Source: Collinsella sp. (GTDB lineage Bacteria > Actinomycetota > Coriobacteriia > Coriobacteriales > Coriobacteriaceae). Taken from it: DNA of 64,000 bases. The first letter of the stretch is position 1, and every line of letters starts with the position of its first letter. A model generated the notes under the pieces. It was given only the letters and a program-made list of their open reading frames with translations. It was not told the origin of the DNA and did not search any database. Positions 24,854 to 32,632 of the stretch are shown here, in pieces. The translations under genes and the position numbers were made by a program. The stretch spans positions 4,888-68,887 of the forward strand of contig DXZT01000036.1 in assembly GCA_019419545.1 (NCBI GenBank). The letters are read 5' to 3'.

Positions 24854-26167
24854 ATGCAGGCACAGAAGGCGGAGGGAACCCGCGACCTTATCGGCGCCGA
24901 GATGCGCGCTTGGCAAAAGATGCAGCAGATCGCTGCCGGCGTGTTCGAGCCGTTTGGTTTTAAACCCATCGAGACGCCCGCGATCGAGCAGGTGGACGTC
25001 TTTGTCCACGGCATCGGCCAGTCGACCGACGTCGTGCGCAAGGAGATGTTCCGCGTCTTTAGCGGCGCCAACCTGGAGCGCGTCTTTACCGAGGGCACCG
25101 ACACAAAACTCAAGCCCAAGCAGCGCCTGGCGCTTCGTCCCGAGGGCACGGCCGGTGTGGTGCGCGCAGTCGTGGAGAACAACCTGGTGCCCCAGGGCTC
25201 CACGCCGTTTAAGGCTTACTACGCCGAGGCCATGTTCCGCGGCGAGCGTCCCCAGAAGGGCCGCCTGCGTCAGTTCCACCAGGTGGGTATCGAGTGGCTC
25301 GGCGCTCCCGATCCGGCGGCAGACGCCGAGTGCATCATCATGCTCATGGAGTTTTACAAGCGCCTGGGCTTCGATCTTTCCAAGCTCCGTCTGCTCATTA
25401 ACTCGATGGGCGACGCTCAGTGCCGTCCGGCTTACCGCGAGCAGGTCAAGCAGTTTATCCTCGATCACGCTGACGAGATGTGTGACGAGTGCCGCGAGCG
25501 CGCCGAGCTCAACCCGCTGCGTGCCTTCGACTGCAAGAACGACCACTGCCGCGAGATCATGGCCGACGCGCCGCTGATGGGCGACAACCTGTGCGACGAG
25601 TGCCGCGAGCACTACGAGCAGGTCAAGCGCTATCTGGATGCCGCCGGTATCGAGTATGTCGAGGATCCCACACTGGTGCGTGGTCTGGACTACTACACCC
25701 GTACCGTCTTTGAGGTCGAGGCTCCCGGCGCCGGTGTCGGCTCCATTGGTGGCGGCGGTCGCTATGACGGTCTGGTCGAGCTCGAGGGTGGCAAGCCCAC
25801 GGCGGGCGTCGGCTTCGCTGTCGGTTTTGAGCGCGCCCTGCTGGCCCTGCAGGCCTTTGGTAACGACTTGGGTGCCGAGGAGGCCCCGTGCGTCTACGTC
25901 GCCAACGCCGGCAAGGAGCTGCGCCAGAACGTCTTTGCCATCACGCAGGAGCTTCGCGCCGCTGGCATCGTGACCGAGGCCGACTACCAGGGTCGTTCGC
26001 TCAAAGCTCAGTTTAAGCAGGCCGACAAGGTTGGCGCCAAGCTCATTTTGGTCCTGGGTGGCGACGAGCTTGCCGCCGGCAAGGTCAAGGTGCGCGACAT
26101 GGAGAGCCATGAAGAGGTCCTTGCCGATCTGGCCAACGTCGTCGAGGCGGTTCGCGAGCGCCTGTAG
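24854..26167 (+). CDS. hisS: Histidyl-tRNA synthetase
   Basis: Class II synthetase, 437 residues, charges tRNA-His. Motif 1 lies around IETPAIEQVDVFVHGIGQ, motif 2 in YYAEAMFRGERPQKGRLRQFHQVG, the histidine-binding HisA segment in LVRGLDYYTRTVFEV, motif 3 in AGVGFAVGFERALLAL, and the anticodon-binding domain after about residue 345. ATG 24854 is used; AAAGGTG lies 8 bp upstream, and the TTG six bases earlier adds nothing conserved. It is not paired with aspS, which sits 9 kb downstream. Confidence 0.97.
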   Translation: MQAQKAEGTRDLIGAEMRAWQKMQQIAAGVFEPFGFKPIETPAIEQVDVFVHGIGQSTDVVRKEMFRVFSGANLERVFTEGTDTKLKPKQRLALRPEGTAGVVRAVVENNLVPQGSTPFKAYYAEAMFRGERPQKGRLRQFHQVGIEWLGAPDPAADAECIIMLMEFYKRLGFDLSKLRLLINSMGDAQCRPAYREQVKQFILDHADEMCDECRERAELNPLRAFDCKNDHCREIMADAPLMGDNLCDECREHYEQVKRYLDAAGIEYVEDPTLVRGLDYYTRTVFEVEAPGAGVGSIGGGGRYDGLVELEGGKPTAGVGFAVGFERALLALQAFGNDLGAEEAPCVYVANAGKELRQNVFAITQELRAAGIVTEADYQGRSLKAQFKQADKVGAKLILVLGGDELAAGKVKVRDMESHEEVLADLANVVEAVRERL

Positions 26168-26224
26168 CGCATCATTTTGAGCTGCGGGTCCGCTTGAGTG
26201 TCTCGTCCATTGCGAGCGATTGTT

Positions 26225-26265
26225 ACGGGGGTGTTTCGCATTTATGCGGAATGCCCCCGTTTGTG
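26225..26265 (+). terminator. Terminator after hisS
   Basis: ACGGGGGTGTTTCGCA pairs with TGCGGAATGCCCCCGT (two imperfect pairs) around TTTA, then TTTGTG. Confidence 0.75.
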
Positions 26266-26350
26266 TATGCCGTCCACCGAGAAATACGACCATTTAGAGC
26301 AAAAACCCTTGCAATGCAGAAAATACTTTTGTGTGGTAAAGCGCAATCAG

Positions 26351-26380
26351 TGTCGAAAGTATTTCGCAAGCGCCTATAAT
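26351..26380 (+). promoter_or_regulatory. Promoter of ppc
   Basis: A perfect TATAAT (26375-26380) with a weak TGTCGA -35 at 18 bp. The upstream 60 bp are AT-rich. Confidence 0.55.
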
Positions 26381-26424
26381 GAATACCGCATGTTACGTGC
26401 ATAGAAGGAGGAATGGGAGGAAAC

Positions 26425-29238
26425 GTGGCTGAGAACCTAAGCAACCAGTCTGTACCCGAAGCCGCGGCGCGCGTCGCTGCCGTGGTCAACCGCCTCGTTA
26501 ACCGAATCGGCTCGAATGCCGAATCCAAGGAGCGTCTCGCTGAGATCGAGATCCCCGAGGAGCTGCGCGACAATCTGGCGCTGTTCTTGCGCCTGGAGCG
26601 CCGTGTGCTTAGCGAGTATGATCCCGAGATCGCGGACCTGTTCGACAAGATTTTGACAGCCGAGATTGTGGCCAACGCCGGAAACCCCGGCACCCGTGCT
26701 GCCGACGAGTCCGTCGACGAGCAGGGCGTGCCCACTGCCGACGAGCCCACCGCCGTGGCGTTTCGCGAGGTCGTTGATCTGATCGACAGTCTGCCGCTCG
26801 ATAAGCAGCAGGTTATCGTCCGCGCCTTTACGAGCTTCTTCCATCTGGCAAACCTGTCGGAGGAGAACTACCGCGTGGCGCAGCTGCGCGAGCGCGAGGC
26901 CGGCGCATCGACCGATACCGAGGTCGATCCCGCCAACGAGCTCACCGTCGCCTATCACCAGTTGGTAAACGAGATGGGTGTCGAGGGCGCCAACGAGCTG
27001 CTCGACAAGCTGGAGTTCCACCCTGTCTTTACCGCACATCCCACCGAGGCCCGTCGTAAGGCCGTCGAGGGCAAGATTCGCCGTATTTCCAACCTGCTGG
27101 AGGAGCGTCCGCGCCTGGGCGGCTCCGACCTAGTGGAGAACGAGCGCCATATGCTGCAGGAAATCGACGCCCTGGTGCGTACGAGCCCCATCGCGCTCAA
27201 GAAACCCACGCCGGTCGAGGAAGCCGATACCATCATCGACATCTTCGATAACACGCTGTTCGACGTCATCCCCGTTATCTATCGTCGTTTTGACGACTGG
27301 GTGCTGGGCGACAAGGCGGGTACCGTGCCGCCGCTGTGCCCGGCGTTCTTCCATCCCGGCAGCTGGATCGGTTCCGACCGCGACGGTAACCCCAACGTCA
27401 CCGCCAAGGTGAGCCGTGAGGTCGCCGCCAAGTACTTCACCCACATGGTGCTCAAGCTCGAGGACAAGTGCCGCCGCATCGGCCGCAACCTCACGCTCGA
27501 GGCCACCTACAGCAAGCCGTCTGCCGAGCTCATCAACCTGTGGAACCATCAGGTCGAGATGAGCACCCAGTACACCGCACGCGCCGAGCTGATCTCCGAG
27601 CACGAGCCGCATCGCGCCGTCATGCTCGTCATGGCCGACCGTCTGAACGCCACCGTGCGTCGCATCACCGACACCATGTACCACAGCGCAGACGAGTTCT
27701 TGGATGACCTGCGCGTCGTTCAGCGCTCCCTGGCCGCCTGCGGTGCCGTCCGTGCTGCCTACGGCCCGGTCCAGACCATCATCTGGCAGGTCGAGTCCTT
27801 CGGCTTCCATATGGTCGAGATGGAGTTCCGTCAGCACTCCGTGGTGCACGCCCGCGCTCTCAAGGATATTCACGAGAACGGTATCCATGGTGATTTGCAG
27901 CCCATGACGCGCGAGGTCATCGACACCTTCCGCGCTATCGGCTCCATCCAAAAGCGCTACGGCAAGAAGATGGCGCACCGCTACATCATCTCGTTCACCA
28001 AGAGCGCTCAGCATGTGGCCGACGTCTTTGAGCTTGCCCACCTGTCCTTTGCGCACGAGGAGGACGTGCCCGAGCTCGACGTGATCCCGCTGTTCGAGCA
28101 GCTCGAGGACCTCGAGGGCTGCGTCGACGTGCTCGACCAGATGCTTACGCTGCCCGTGGTGCAAAAGCGCCTTGCCCAGACCAACCGCCGCATGGAGGTC
28201 ATGCTGGGCTATTCCGACTCCTCCAAGGATGCCGGTCCTACCACGGCCATGCTCGCGCTGCACTCCGCGCAGGAGCGCATTGCCAAGTGGGCCGAGAAAA
28301 ACGATATCGATCTGGTGCTCATGCACGGTCGCGGCGGTGCCGTGGGCCGTGGCGGCGGTCCGGCCAACAAGGCCGTGCTGGCGCAGCCCAAGGGTTCGGT
28401 CAACTGCTTCTTTAAGCTCACCGAGCAGGGCGAGGTCATCTTTGCCCGCTACGGCAACCGCACGCTGGCTCAGCGCCATGTTGAGTCCGTTGCCGCCGCA
28501 ACGCTTTTGCAGTCGGCCCCGAGCGTCGAGAAGACCAACACCGAGACCACGCAGAAGTTCTGGGATATGGCCGAGAAGCTCAACGCCGTAAGCCACGAGC
28601 GCTATCTGGACCTGCTGAACACCGAGGACTTTACACCGTGGTTCTCGACCGTGACGCCGCTGACCGAGGTCGGTCTGCTGCCGATCGGCTCGCGTCCCGC
28701 CAAGCGCGGTTTGGGTGCCAAGTCGCTCGACGACCTGCGTACCATTCCGTGGATCTTCAGCTGGAGCCAGGCGCGCATCAATCTGGCCGCCTGGTACGGC
28801 CTGGGTACCGCCTGCGAGCAGTTTGGCGATCTGGACCAGCTTAAGGCTGCCTACCAGGAGTGGCCGTTCTTCCGCACCTTTATCGACAACATCGAGATGT
28901 CGATCGCCAAGACCGACCAGCGCATCGCCAAGATGTACCTGCACCTGGGCGATCGCCAGGATTTGTCCGAGAAGGTCTTCACCGAGATGCAGCTCACGCG
29001 TAAGTGGGTTCTTGCCATCGTCGGTGACGAATGGCCGCTGCAGCGCCGCCGTGTGCTCGGCTGCGCCGTCCGTGTGCGTAATCCCTACGTCGACGCCCTG
29101 TCCATCGCCCAGGTCCGCGCCCTTCGCGAGGTGCGTATGAACCAGGACGAGATGGCCGAGGAGAAGAAGGCCGAGTACATGAGCCTGATTCTTTCGACTG
29201 TGACCGGCGTCTCGGCAGGATTGCAGAACACGGGGTAA
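26425..29238 (+). CDS. ppc: Phosphoenolpyruvate carboxylase
   Basis: Adds bicarbonate to PEP to give oxaloacetate, the main anaplerotic step. The 937-residue protein has the catalytic-His segment FTAHPTEARR, the substrate loop GSDRDGNPNVTA, GYSDSSKDAG, the glycine-rich MHGRGGAVGRGGGP, the arginine segment SRPAKRGLGAKSLDDLRTIPWIFSW, and the canonical C-terminal QNTG. GTG 26425 is preferred to ATG 26413 because AAGGAGG at 26405-26411 would be only 1 bp from the ATG, while GGGAGG at 26415-26420 is correctly placed for the GTG. A 127-nt nested hairpin begins 22 bp after the stop. Confidence 0.97.
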   Translation: MAENLSNQSVPEAAARVAAVVNRLVNRIGSNAESKERLAEIEIPEELRDNLALFLRLERRVLSEYDPEIADLFDKILTAEIVANAGNPGTRAADESVDEQGVPTADEPTAVAFREVVDLIDSLPLDKQQVIVRAFTSFFHLANLSEENYRVAQLREREAGASTDTEVDPANELTVAYHQLVNEMGVEGANELLDKLEFHPVFTAHPTEARRKAVEGKIRRISNLLEERPRLGGSDLVENERHMLQEIDALVRTSPIALKKPTPVEEADTIIDIFDNTLFDVIPVIYRRFDDWVLGDKAGTVPPLCPAFFHPGSWIGSDRDGNPNVTAKVSREVAAKYFTHMVLKLEDKCRRIGRNLTLEATYSKPSAELINLWNHQVEMSTQYTARAELISEHEPHRAVMLVMADRLNATVRRITDTMYHSADEFLDDLRVVQRSLAACGAVRAAYGPVQTIIWQVESFGFHMVEMEFRQHSVVHARALKDIHENGIHGDLQPMTREVIDTFRAIGSIQKRYGKKMAHRYIISFTKSAQHVADVFELAHLSFAHEEDVPELDVIPLFEQLEDLEGCVDVLDQMLTLPVVQKRLAQTNRRMEVMLGYSDSSKDAGPTTAMLALHSAQERIAKWAEKNDIDLVLMHGRGGAVGRGGGPANKAVLAQPKGSVNCFFKLTEQGEVIFARYGNRTLAQRHVESVAAATLLQSAPSVEKTNTETTQKFWDMAEKLNAVSHERYLDLLNTEDFTPWFSTVTPLTEVGLLPIGSRPAKRGLGAKSLDDLRTIPWIFSWSQARINLAAWYGLGTACEQFGDLDQLKAAYQEWPFFRTFIDNIEMSIAKTDQRIAKMYLHLGDRQDLSEKVFTEMQLTRKWVLAIVGDEWPLQRRRVLGCAVRVRNPYVDALSIAQVRALREVRMNQDEMAEEKKAEYMSLILSTVTGVSAGLQNTG

Positions 29239-29259
29239 TCGATAGCCCTGTAGTCGTCC

Positions 29260-29386
29260 GGGCCCGCCATCAGCTTACTTTTAGGCACGTCCTCGGACAT
29301 GCAAGAAGCCCTCGCTGCGCACTTTGTGCGGCGAGGGCTTCTTGCGTCCTGCGGAGTGTGCCTAAAAGTAAGCTGATGGCGGGCCC
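29260..29386 (+). repeat. Nested 127-nt hairpin element, copy A
   Basis: Outer stem of 29 bp without mismatch (29260-29288 with 29358-29386). Two 12-nt segments (29289-29300 and 29346-29357) can pair TCC/GGA and GGAC/GTCC. The inner stem is 15 bp without mismatch (29301-29315 with 29331-29345), and a CGCAC/GTGCG tip has loop TTT. Copy B at 31809-31935 has identical segment lengths. It starts 22 bp after the ppc stop. No T-tract follows, so it is not a standard terminator. Confidence 0.9.
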
Positions 29387-29399
29387 TGCGATGTCCGGT

Positions 29400-29552
29400 C
29401 TTCGGCGGATTACTGGCTGGGGAAAAGATGGCGCGCTTCGCGCACTTTGATGGGGCTTCGTGCTGCGGAATGCATTCAGAGGGAAACCCATCGGGTCCCT
29501 TCGTCCTCGGTCTTCGGCGGATTACGGGCTGAAGGGAAGAAAGGCGCGCTTC
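29400..29552 (+). repeat. Imperfect 40-bp direct repeat in the ppc-larA gap
   Basis: TCTTCGGCGGATTACTGGCT followed by GGGGAAAAGATGGCGCGCTT (29400-29439) recurs as a diverged copy at 29512-29552, with the same order of blocks. I see no ORF in this stretch; it separates hairpin A from the larA promoter. Confidence 0.6.
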
Positions 29553-29604
29553 TCGCCTTACGACTGTAGCGGCCGCGGTCCTGTTTGGGATCGCGGTCGT
29601 TTTG

Positions 29605-29633
29605 TTGTGGGTCAAATATGAACGTTGTGTTAA
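29605..29633 (+). promoter_or_regulatory. Candidate promoter of larA
   Basis: TTGTGG (29605-29610), a 17-bp spacer and TGTTAA (29628-29633), about 90 bp before the start codon, leaving a leader of roughly 85 nt. Confidence 0.35.
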
Positions 29634-29725
29634 TGAGTCGGTAGACGGTGGTGTTTTTCGGTGAGCGGCGTATCCTTCCAACGGTTTATCTAGTGTGTCA
29701 GTTGAAAGGAAGAGGGCGCTCGTCA

Positions 29726-31003
29726 TTGTTTGAATGTGAACTGCCGTTTGACCACAAGACGTTGCATCTGGAACTCGAGGATAAGAACTTCGCGGGTGTG
29801 ATGGAAGGTCATCAAAACGAGTTTAAGACCACGAAATCGCAGGAAGAGCTGGTGGAGGAGTCGCTTGCCAACCCTTACGGCTCGCCTTCGCTCGAGGAGC
29901 TTTGTGCTGGCAAGAAGGATATTGTCATCATTAGCTCAGATCATACGCGTCCCGTTCCCTCGCGTGTGACGATGCCTATTCTGCTGCATCACATCCACTC
30001 CGCTGCGCCTGAGGCGCGCGTTCGCATTCTGGTTGCTACGGGTATGCATCGTCCGTCGACGCACGAGGAGCTCGTCAACAAGTACGGCGAGGAGATCGTT
30101 GCCAACGAAGAAATCGTTATGCACGTCGCGACTGACGACAGCATGATGAAAAAGATCGGCACCCTGCCTTCTGGTGGCGAGTGCATCATCAACAAGATCG
30201 CTGCCGATTGCGATCTGCTGCTTGCCGAGGGCTTTATTGAGCCGCACTTCTTTGCCGGTTTCTCTGGTAGCCGCAAGTCCGTCCTGCCTGGCATCGCCAG
30301 CTACAAGACCATCATGTACAACCACAACGGTCAGTTTGTGAACGATTCCCACTCGCGTCCCGGCAACCTGTGCCACAACCACGTGAGCGAGGACATGTTT
30401 GCCGCCGCCGAGATGGCTCACCTTGCCTTTGTGCTCAACGTGGTGCTCAACGGCAAGCACGAGGTCATTGGCTCCTTTGCCGGCGACATCCACAAGGCGC
30501 ACGAGGCTGGCTGCGAGTTCGTGAAGAGCCTTGCCGGCGTTGAACCCGTCGAGTGCGAGATCGCCATTACCACTAACGGCGGCTACCCCCTCGATCAGAA
30601 CATCTATCAGGCTGTGAAGGGCATGTGCGCTGCCGAGGCCACGCTTCCCGAGGGCGGCGTGATCATCGATGTCGCCGGCTGCGCCGACGGTCACGGCGGC
30701 GAGGGCTTCTACCACAACATCGCCGACAACGATCCGGCAGAGTTTGAGCGTGCCTGCATCGACCGTCCCAAGGACGAGACCCTGCCCGATCAGTGGACGA
30801 GCCAGATTTTCGCTCGCATCCTGGCACATCACCCTGTGATCATGGTTACCGACCTGTGCGACCACCAGATGCTCAAGGATATGCACATGACGCCGGTTAA
30901 CACCCTCGAGGAGGCGCTCAAGCTCGCCTTTGAGATGAAGGGTGCCGACGCCAAGGTCGCCGTTATTCCCGATGGCCTGGGCGTTGTCGTCGCGCAGCAC
31001 TAG
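29726..31003 (+). CDS. larA: Nickel-pincer-nucleotide lactate racemase
   Basis: Interconverts D- and L-lactate (or a related 2-hydroxy acid) with the nickel-pincer-nucleotide cofactor. With TTG 29726 as start the protein has 425 residues, and every known LarA active-site residue falls on its published number: D72 and R75 (SDHTRPVP), H108 (ATGMHRPS), H174 (EPHFFAGF), K184 (GSRKS, the lysine that carries the cofactor) and H200. A GAAAGGAAGAGG ribosome site precedes the TTG; the longer GTG 29648 frame would add 26 unmatched residues. The larD-like channel follows at 49 bp, and the cofactor genes larB and larC lie in a divergent operon. LarA homologs with other 2-hydroxy-acid substrates exist, so lactate is inferred from the channel and the active site. 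Confidence 0.93.
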   Translation: MFECELPFDHKTLHLELEDKNFAGVMEGHQNEFKTTKSQEELVEESLANPYGSPSLEELCAGKKDIVIISSDHTRPVPSRVTMPILLHHIHSAAPEARVRILVATGMHRPSTHEELVNKYGEEIVANEEIVMHVATDDSMMKKIGTLPSGGECIINKIAADCDLLLAEGFIEPHFFAGFSGSRKSVLPGIASYKTIMYNHNGQFVNDSHSRPGNLCHNHVSEDMFAAAEMAHLAFVLNVVLNGKHEVIGSFAGDIHKAHEAGCEFVKSLAGVEPVECEIAITTNGGYPLDQNIYQAVKGMCAAEATLPEGGVIIDVAGCADGHGGEGFYHNIADNDPAEFERACIDRPKDETLPDQWTSQIFARILAHHPVIMVTDLCDHQMLKDMHMTPVNTLEEALKLAFEMKGADAKVAVIPDGLGVVVAQH

Positions 31004-31052
31004 CGCGCGGCTTAAACGAATCGTTTATAACCGACAAGAAAGATAAGATTTT

Positions 31053-31784
31053 ATGCTTACCAAACTCCTCTGCGAATTCGGCGCGACGGCCCTCATGATC
31101 GTCTTTGGCGTCGGCGTGCACTGCGATACCGTGCTCAAGGGCACCAAGTATCAGGGCTCTGGCCATATGTTTGCCATCACCACCTGGTCTTTTGGCATCT
31201 CGGTCTGCCTGTTTGTCTTTGGCGGCGCCGTGTGCATGAACCCCGCTATGGTGCTTGCCCAGTGCATCGTCGGTCTGGTGCCGTGGGGCAACTGCATCCC
31301 CTTCATGCTTGCCGATATGCTCGGCGGCTTTGTGGGCGCCTGCATCGCGTGGTTCATGTATGCTGATGAGTTCAAGGCTTCCGAGGGTGTCGTCGATCCC
31401 ATTGCTCAGCGCAACATCTTCTCGACCAACCCCACCACCGAGGGTACGAACTATGCCCGCAACTTCTTCTGCGAGGCCATCTGCACCTTTGTGTTCATTA
31501 GCGCCATCCTTGCTGCTGCTAGCCGTGCTGGTGAGGACGTTTTGATGCTCGCAATCTGCGTCGGCCTGATCGTTTGGGCCGTTGGCATGGGCATGGGCGG
31601 CATCACCGGCTTCGCCATGAACCAGGCTCGTGACCTTGGTCCTCGCATGGCCTATCAGGTGCTGCCGATTAAGAACAAGGCCGATAACAACTGGAAGTAT
31701 GGTCTGCTTGTTCCTGGCATCGCTCCGTTTGTCGGTGCCATCGTGGCTGCGTTGTTTGTGCATGGTTTCTTGGGCATGTTCTAG
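31053..31784 (+). CDS. larD: Aquaglyceroporin-type channel (LarD-like)
   Basis: A 243-residue MIP-family channel with six membrane helices and two half-helices. The first half-helix has the standard N63-P-A65; the second reads N190-Q-A192-R-D-L-G-P-R, so the second NPA proline is replaced by Gln while the glycerol-facilitator-type Asp and the pore Arg remain. Cotranscription with larA and similarity in size to the LarD lactic-acid channel of lactobacilli suggest D/L-lactic acid passage; glycerol is an alternative. It starts at ATG 31053 after GACAAGAAAG. A second nested hairpin element begins 25 bp after the stop. Confidence 0.85.
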   Translation: MLTKLLCEFGATALMIVFGVGVHCDTVLKGTKYQGSGHMFAITTWSFGISVCLFVFGGAVCMNPAMVLAQCIVGLVPWGNCIPFMLADMLGGFVGACIAWFMYADEFKASEGVVDPIAQRNIFSTNPTTEGTNYARNFFCEAICTFVFISAILAAASRAGEDVLMLAICVGLIVWAVGMGMGGITGFAMNQARDLGPRMAYQVLPIKNKADNNWKYGLLVPGIAPFVGAIVAALFVHGFLGMF

Positions 31785-31808
31785 TCCAAGGCAATTGATA
31801 TAACGTCC

Positions 31809-31935
31809 GGGTCCGGCATAGGTTAACTTTCCGCCGCGTCCTCGGACATGCAAGAAGCTCCCGCTGCGCACTTCGTGCGGCGGGAGCTTCTTGCGTCCTG
31901 CGGAATGCGGCGGAAAGTTAACCTATGCCGGACCC
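31809..31935 (+). repeat. Nested 127-nt hairpin element, copy B
   Basis: Same geometry as copy A: outer stem 29 bp (31809-31837 with 31907-31935), 12-nt segments (31838-31849, 31895-31906), inner stem 15 bp (31850-31864 with 31880-31894), 15-nt tip. Both stems are free of mismatches. Against copy A, 11 outer and 2 inner base pairs differ, and each difference is compensated on the other arm. The single-stranded segments GTCCTCGGACAT and GTCCTGCGGA are unchanged. Confidence 0.9.
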
Positions 31936-32090
31936 TGCGGGAATCCAGTTGCGTTCGAACAAGCAACCAACATATATATCTGAATTTGGATGTGGTGGGC
32001 ACTTTGTTGTTAGGCGCTTTGAGGTGCGAGTGACACTTTGGGATGCGTGGCGCCTTGGCGTGGGGCGGTGCTTTGGGATGAGCTTCTTAC
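31936..32090. other. Intergenic stretch without recognisable gene
   Basis: The 155 bp between hairpin B and the minus-strand tetR stop hold three loose repeats of an ACTTTGGGATGCG-like motif (32033, 32071, and a weaker one near 32017) and a GGCGCC pair, but no ORF, promoter or terminator I can support. Confidence 0.4.
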
Positions 32091-32630
32091 TTAGTTGAAG
32101 AGGGGTTTTATGGCTGATAGGTAGTCTTTGGCTACGTCCTCTTTTGGGGCTTGGAAGTTATGCCAGGCCCACCATTGGACCATTCCTACGAAGCTTGAGG
32201 CTATGTGGTGCAGTAAGAAACTGCGGTCCATGGTGCCGGCGGGGCCGTTTGGATCGGTAGGGACGGTTTCGGCTGCTCGTGACATGATGGTCTTGCGTAA
32301 GCAGTCGGCGAAGACGCGTGAGCCGGCGCCGGCTACCAGCGCTCGGACGCCCTGGCGACGTTCCCATAGATTGTTGAGAATATGCTCGACCTGCACGAGT
32401 GGGTCGTCGAGCGGTGTGCCATCGTCATCGAGGGCGTGGGTGCAGATGTCGCTCACGAGCTCGGACAATAGGTCATCTTTGCTCTTGAAGAGGCCGTAGA
32501 ACGTGGCCCGACCCACATGGGCGCGAGCGATGATGTCGCCGACGGTGATCTTGCCGTAGTCCTCTTCGCGCAGCAGCTCGGAGAACGCCGCAACGATGGC
32601 AGCGCGGCTTTTTGCCTTGCGAGCATCCAT
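32091..32630 (-). CDS. TetR/AcrR-family regulator, third gene of larBC operon
   Basis: A 179-residue repressor-type protein. The N-terminal HTH (ITVGDIIARAHVGRATFYGLFKSKDDLL) is typical; the ligand domain follows (LLHHIASSFVGMVQWWAWH). ATG 32630 lies 2 bp after the larC stop (32633-32635) without a clear ribosome site of its own, so it is probably translated by coupling. A longer frame into larC would only add residues encoded by the larC end. As a member of the larB-larC unit it is the natural candidate to bind the perfect palindrome over the larB -35 region (34394-34427), making the operon self-regulated. The effector is unknown; lactate or a nickel-related signal is a guess. Confidence 0.85.
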   Translation of the reverse strand: MDARKAKSRAAIVAAFSELLREEDYGKITVGDIIARAHVGRATFYGLFKSKDDLLSELVSDICTHALDDDGTPLDDPLVQVEHILNNLWERRQGVRALVAGAGSRVFADCLRKTIMSRAAETVPTDPNGPAGTMDRSFLLHHIASSFVGMVQWWAWHNFQAPKEDVAKDYLSAIKPLFN

Positions 32631-32632
32631 GG

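Noticed and set aside
27130..28944. 604-codon minus-strand frame opposite ppc
   Set aside because: Shadow of ppc codon structure; no family resemblance and no start signal.
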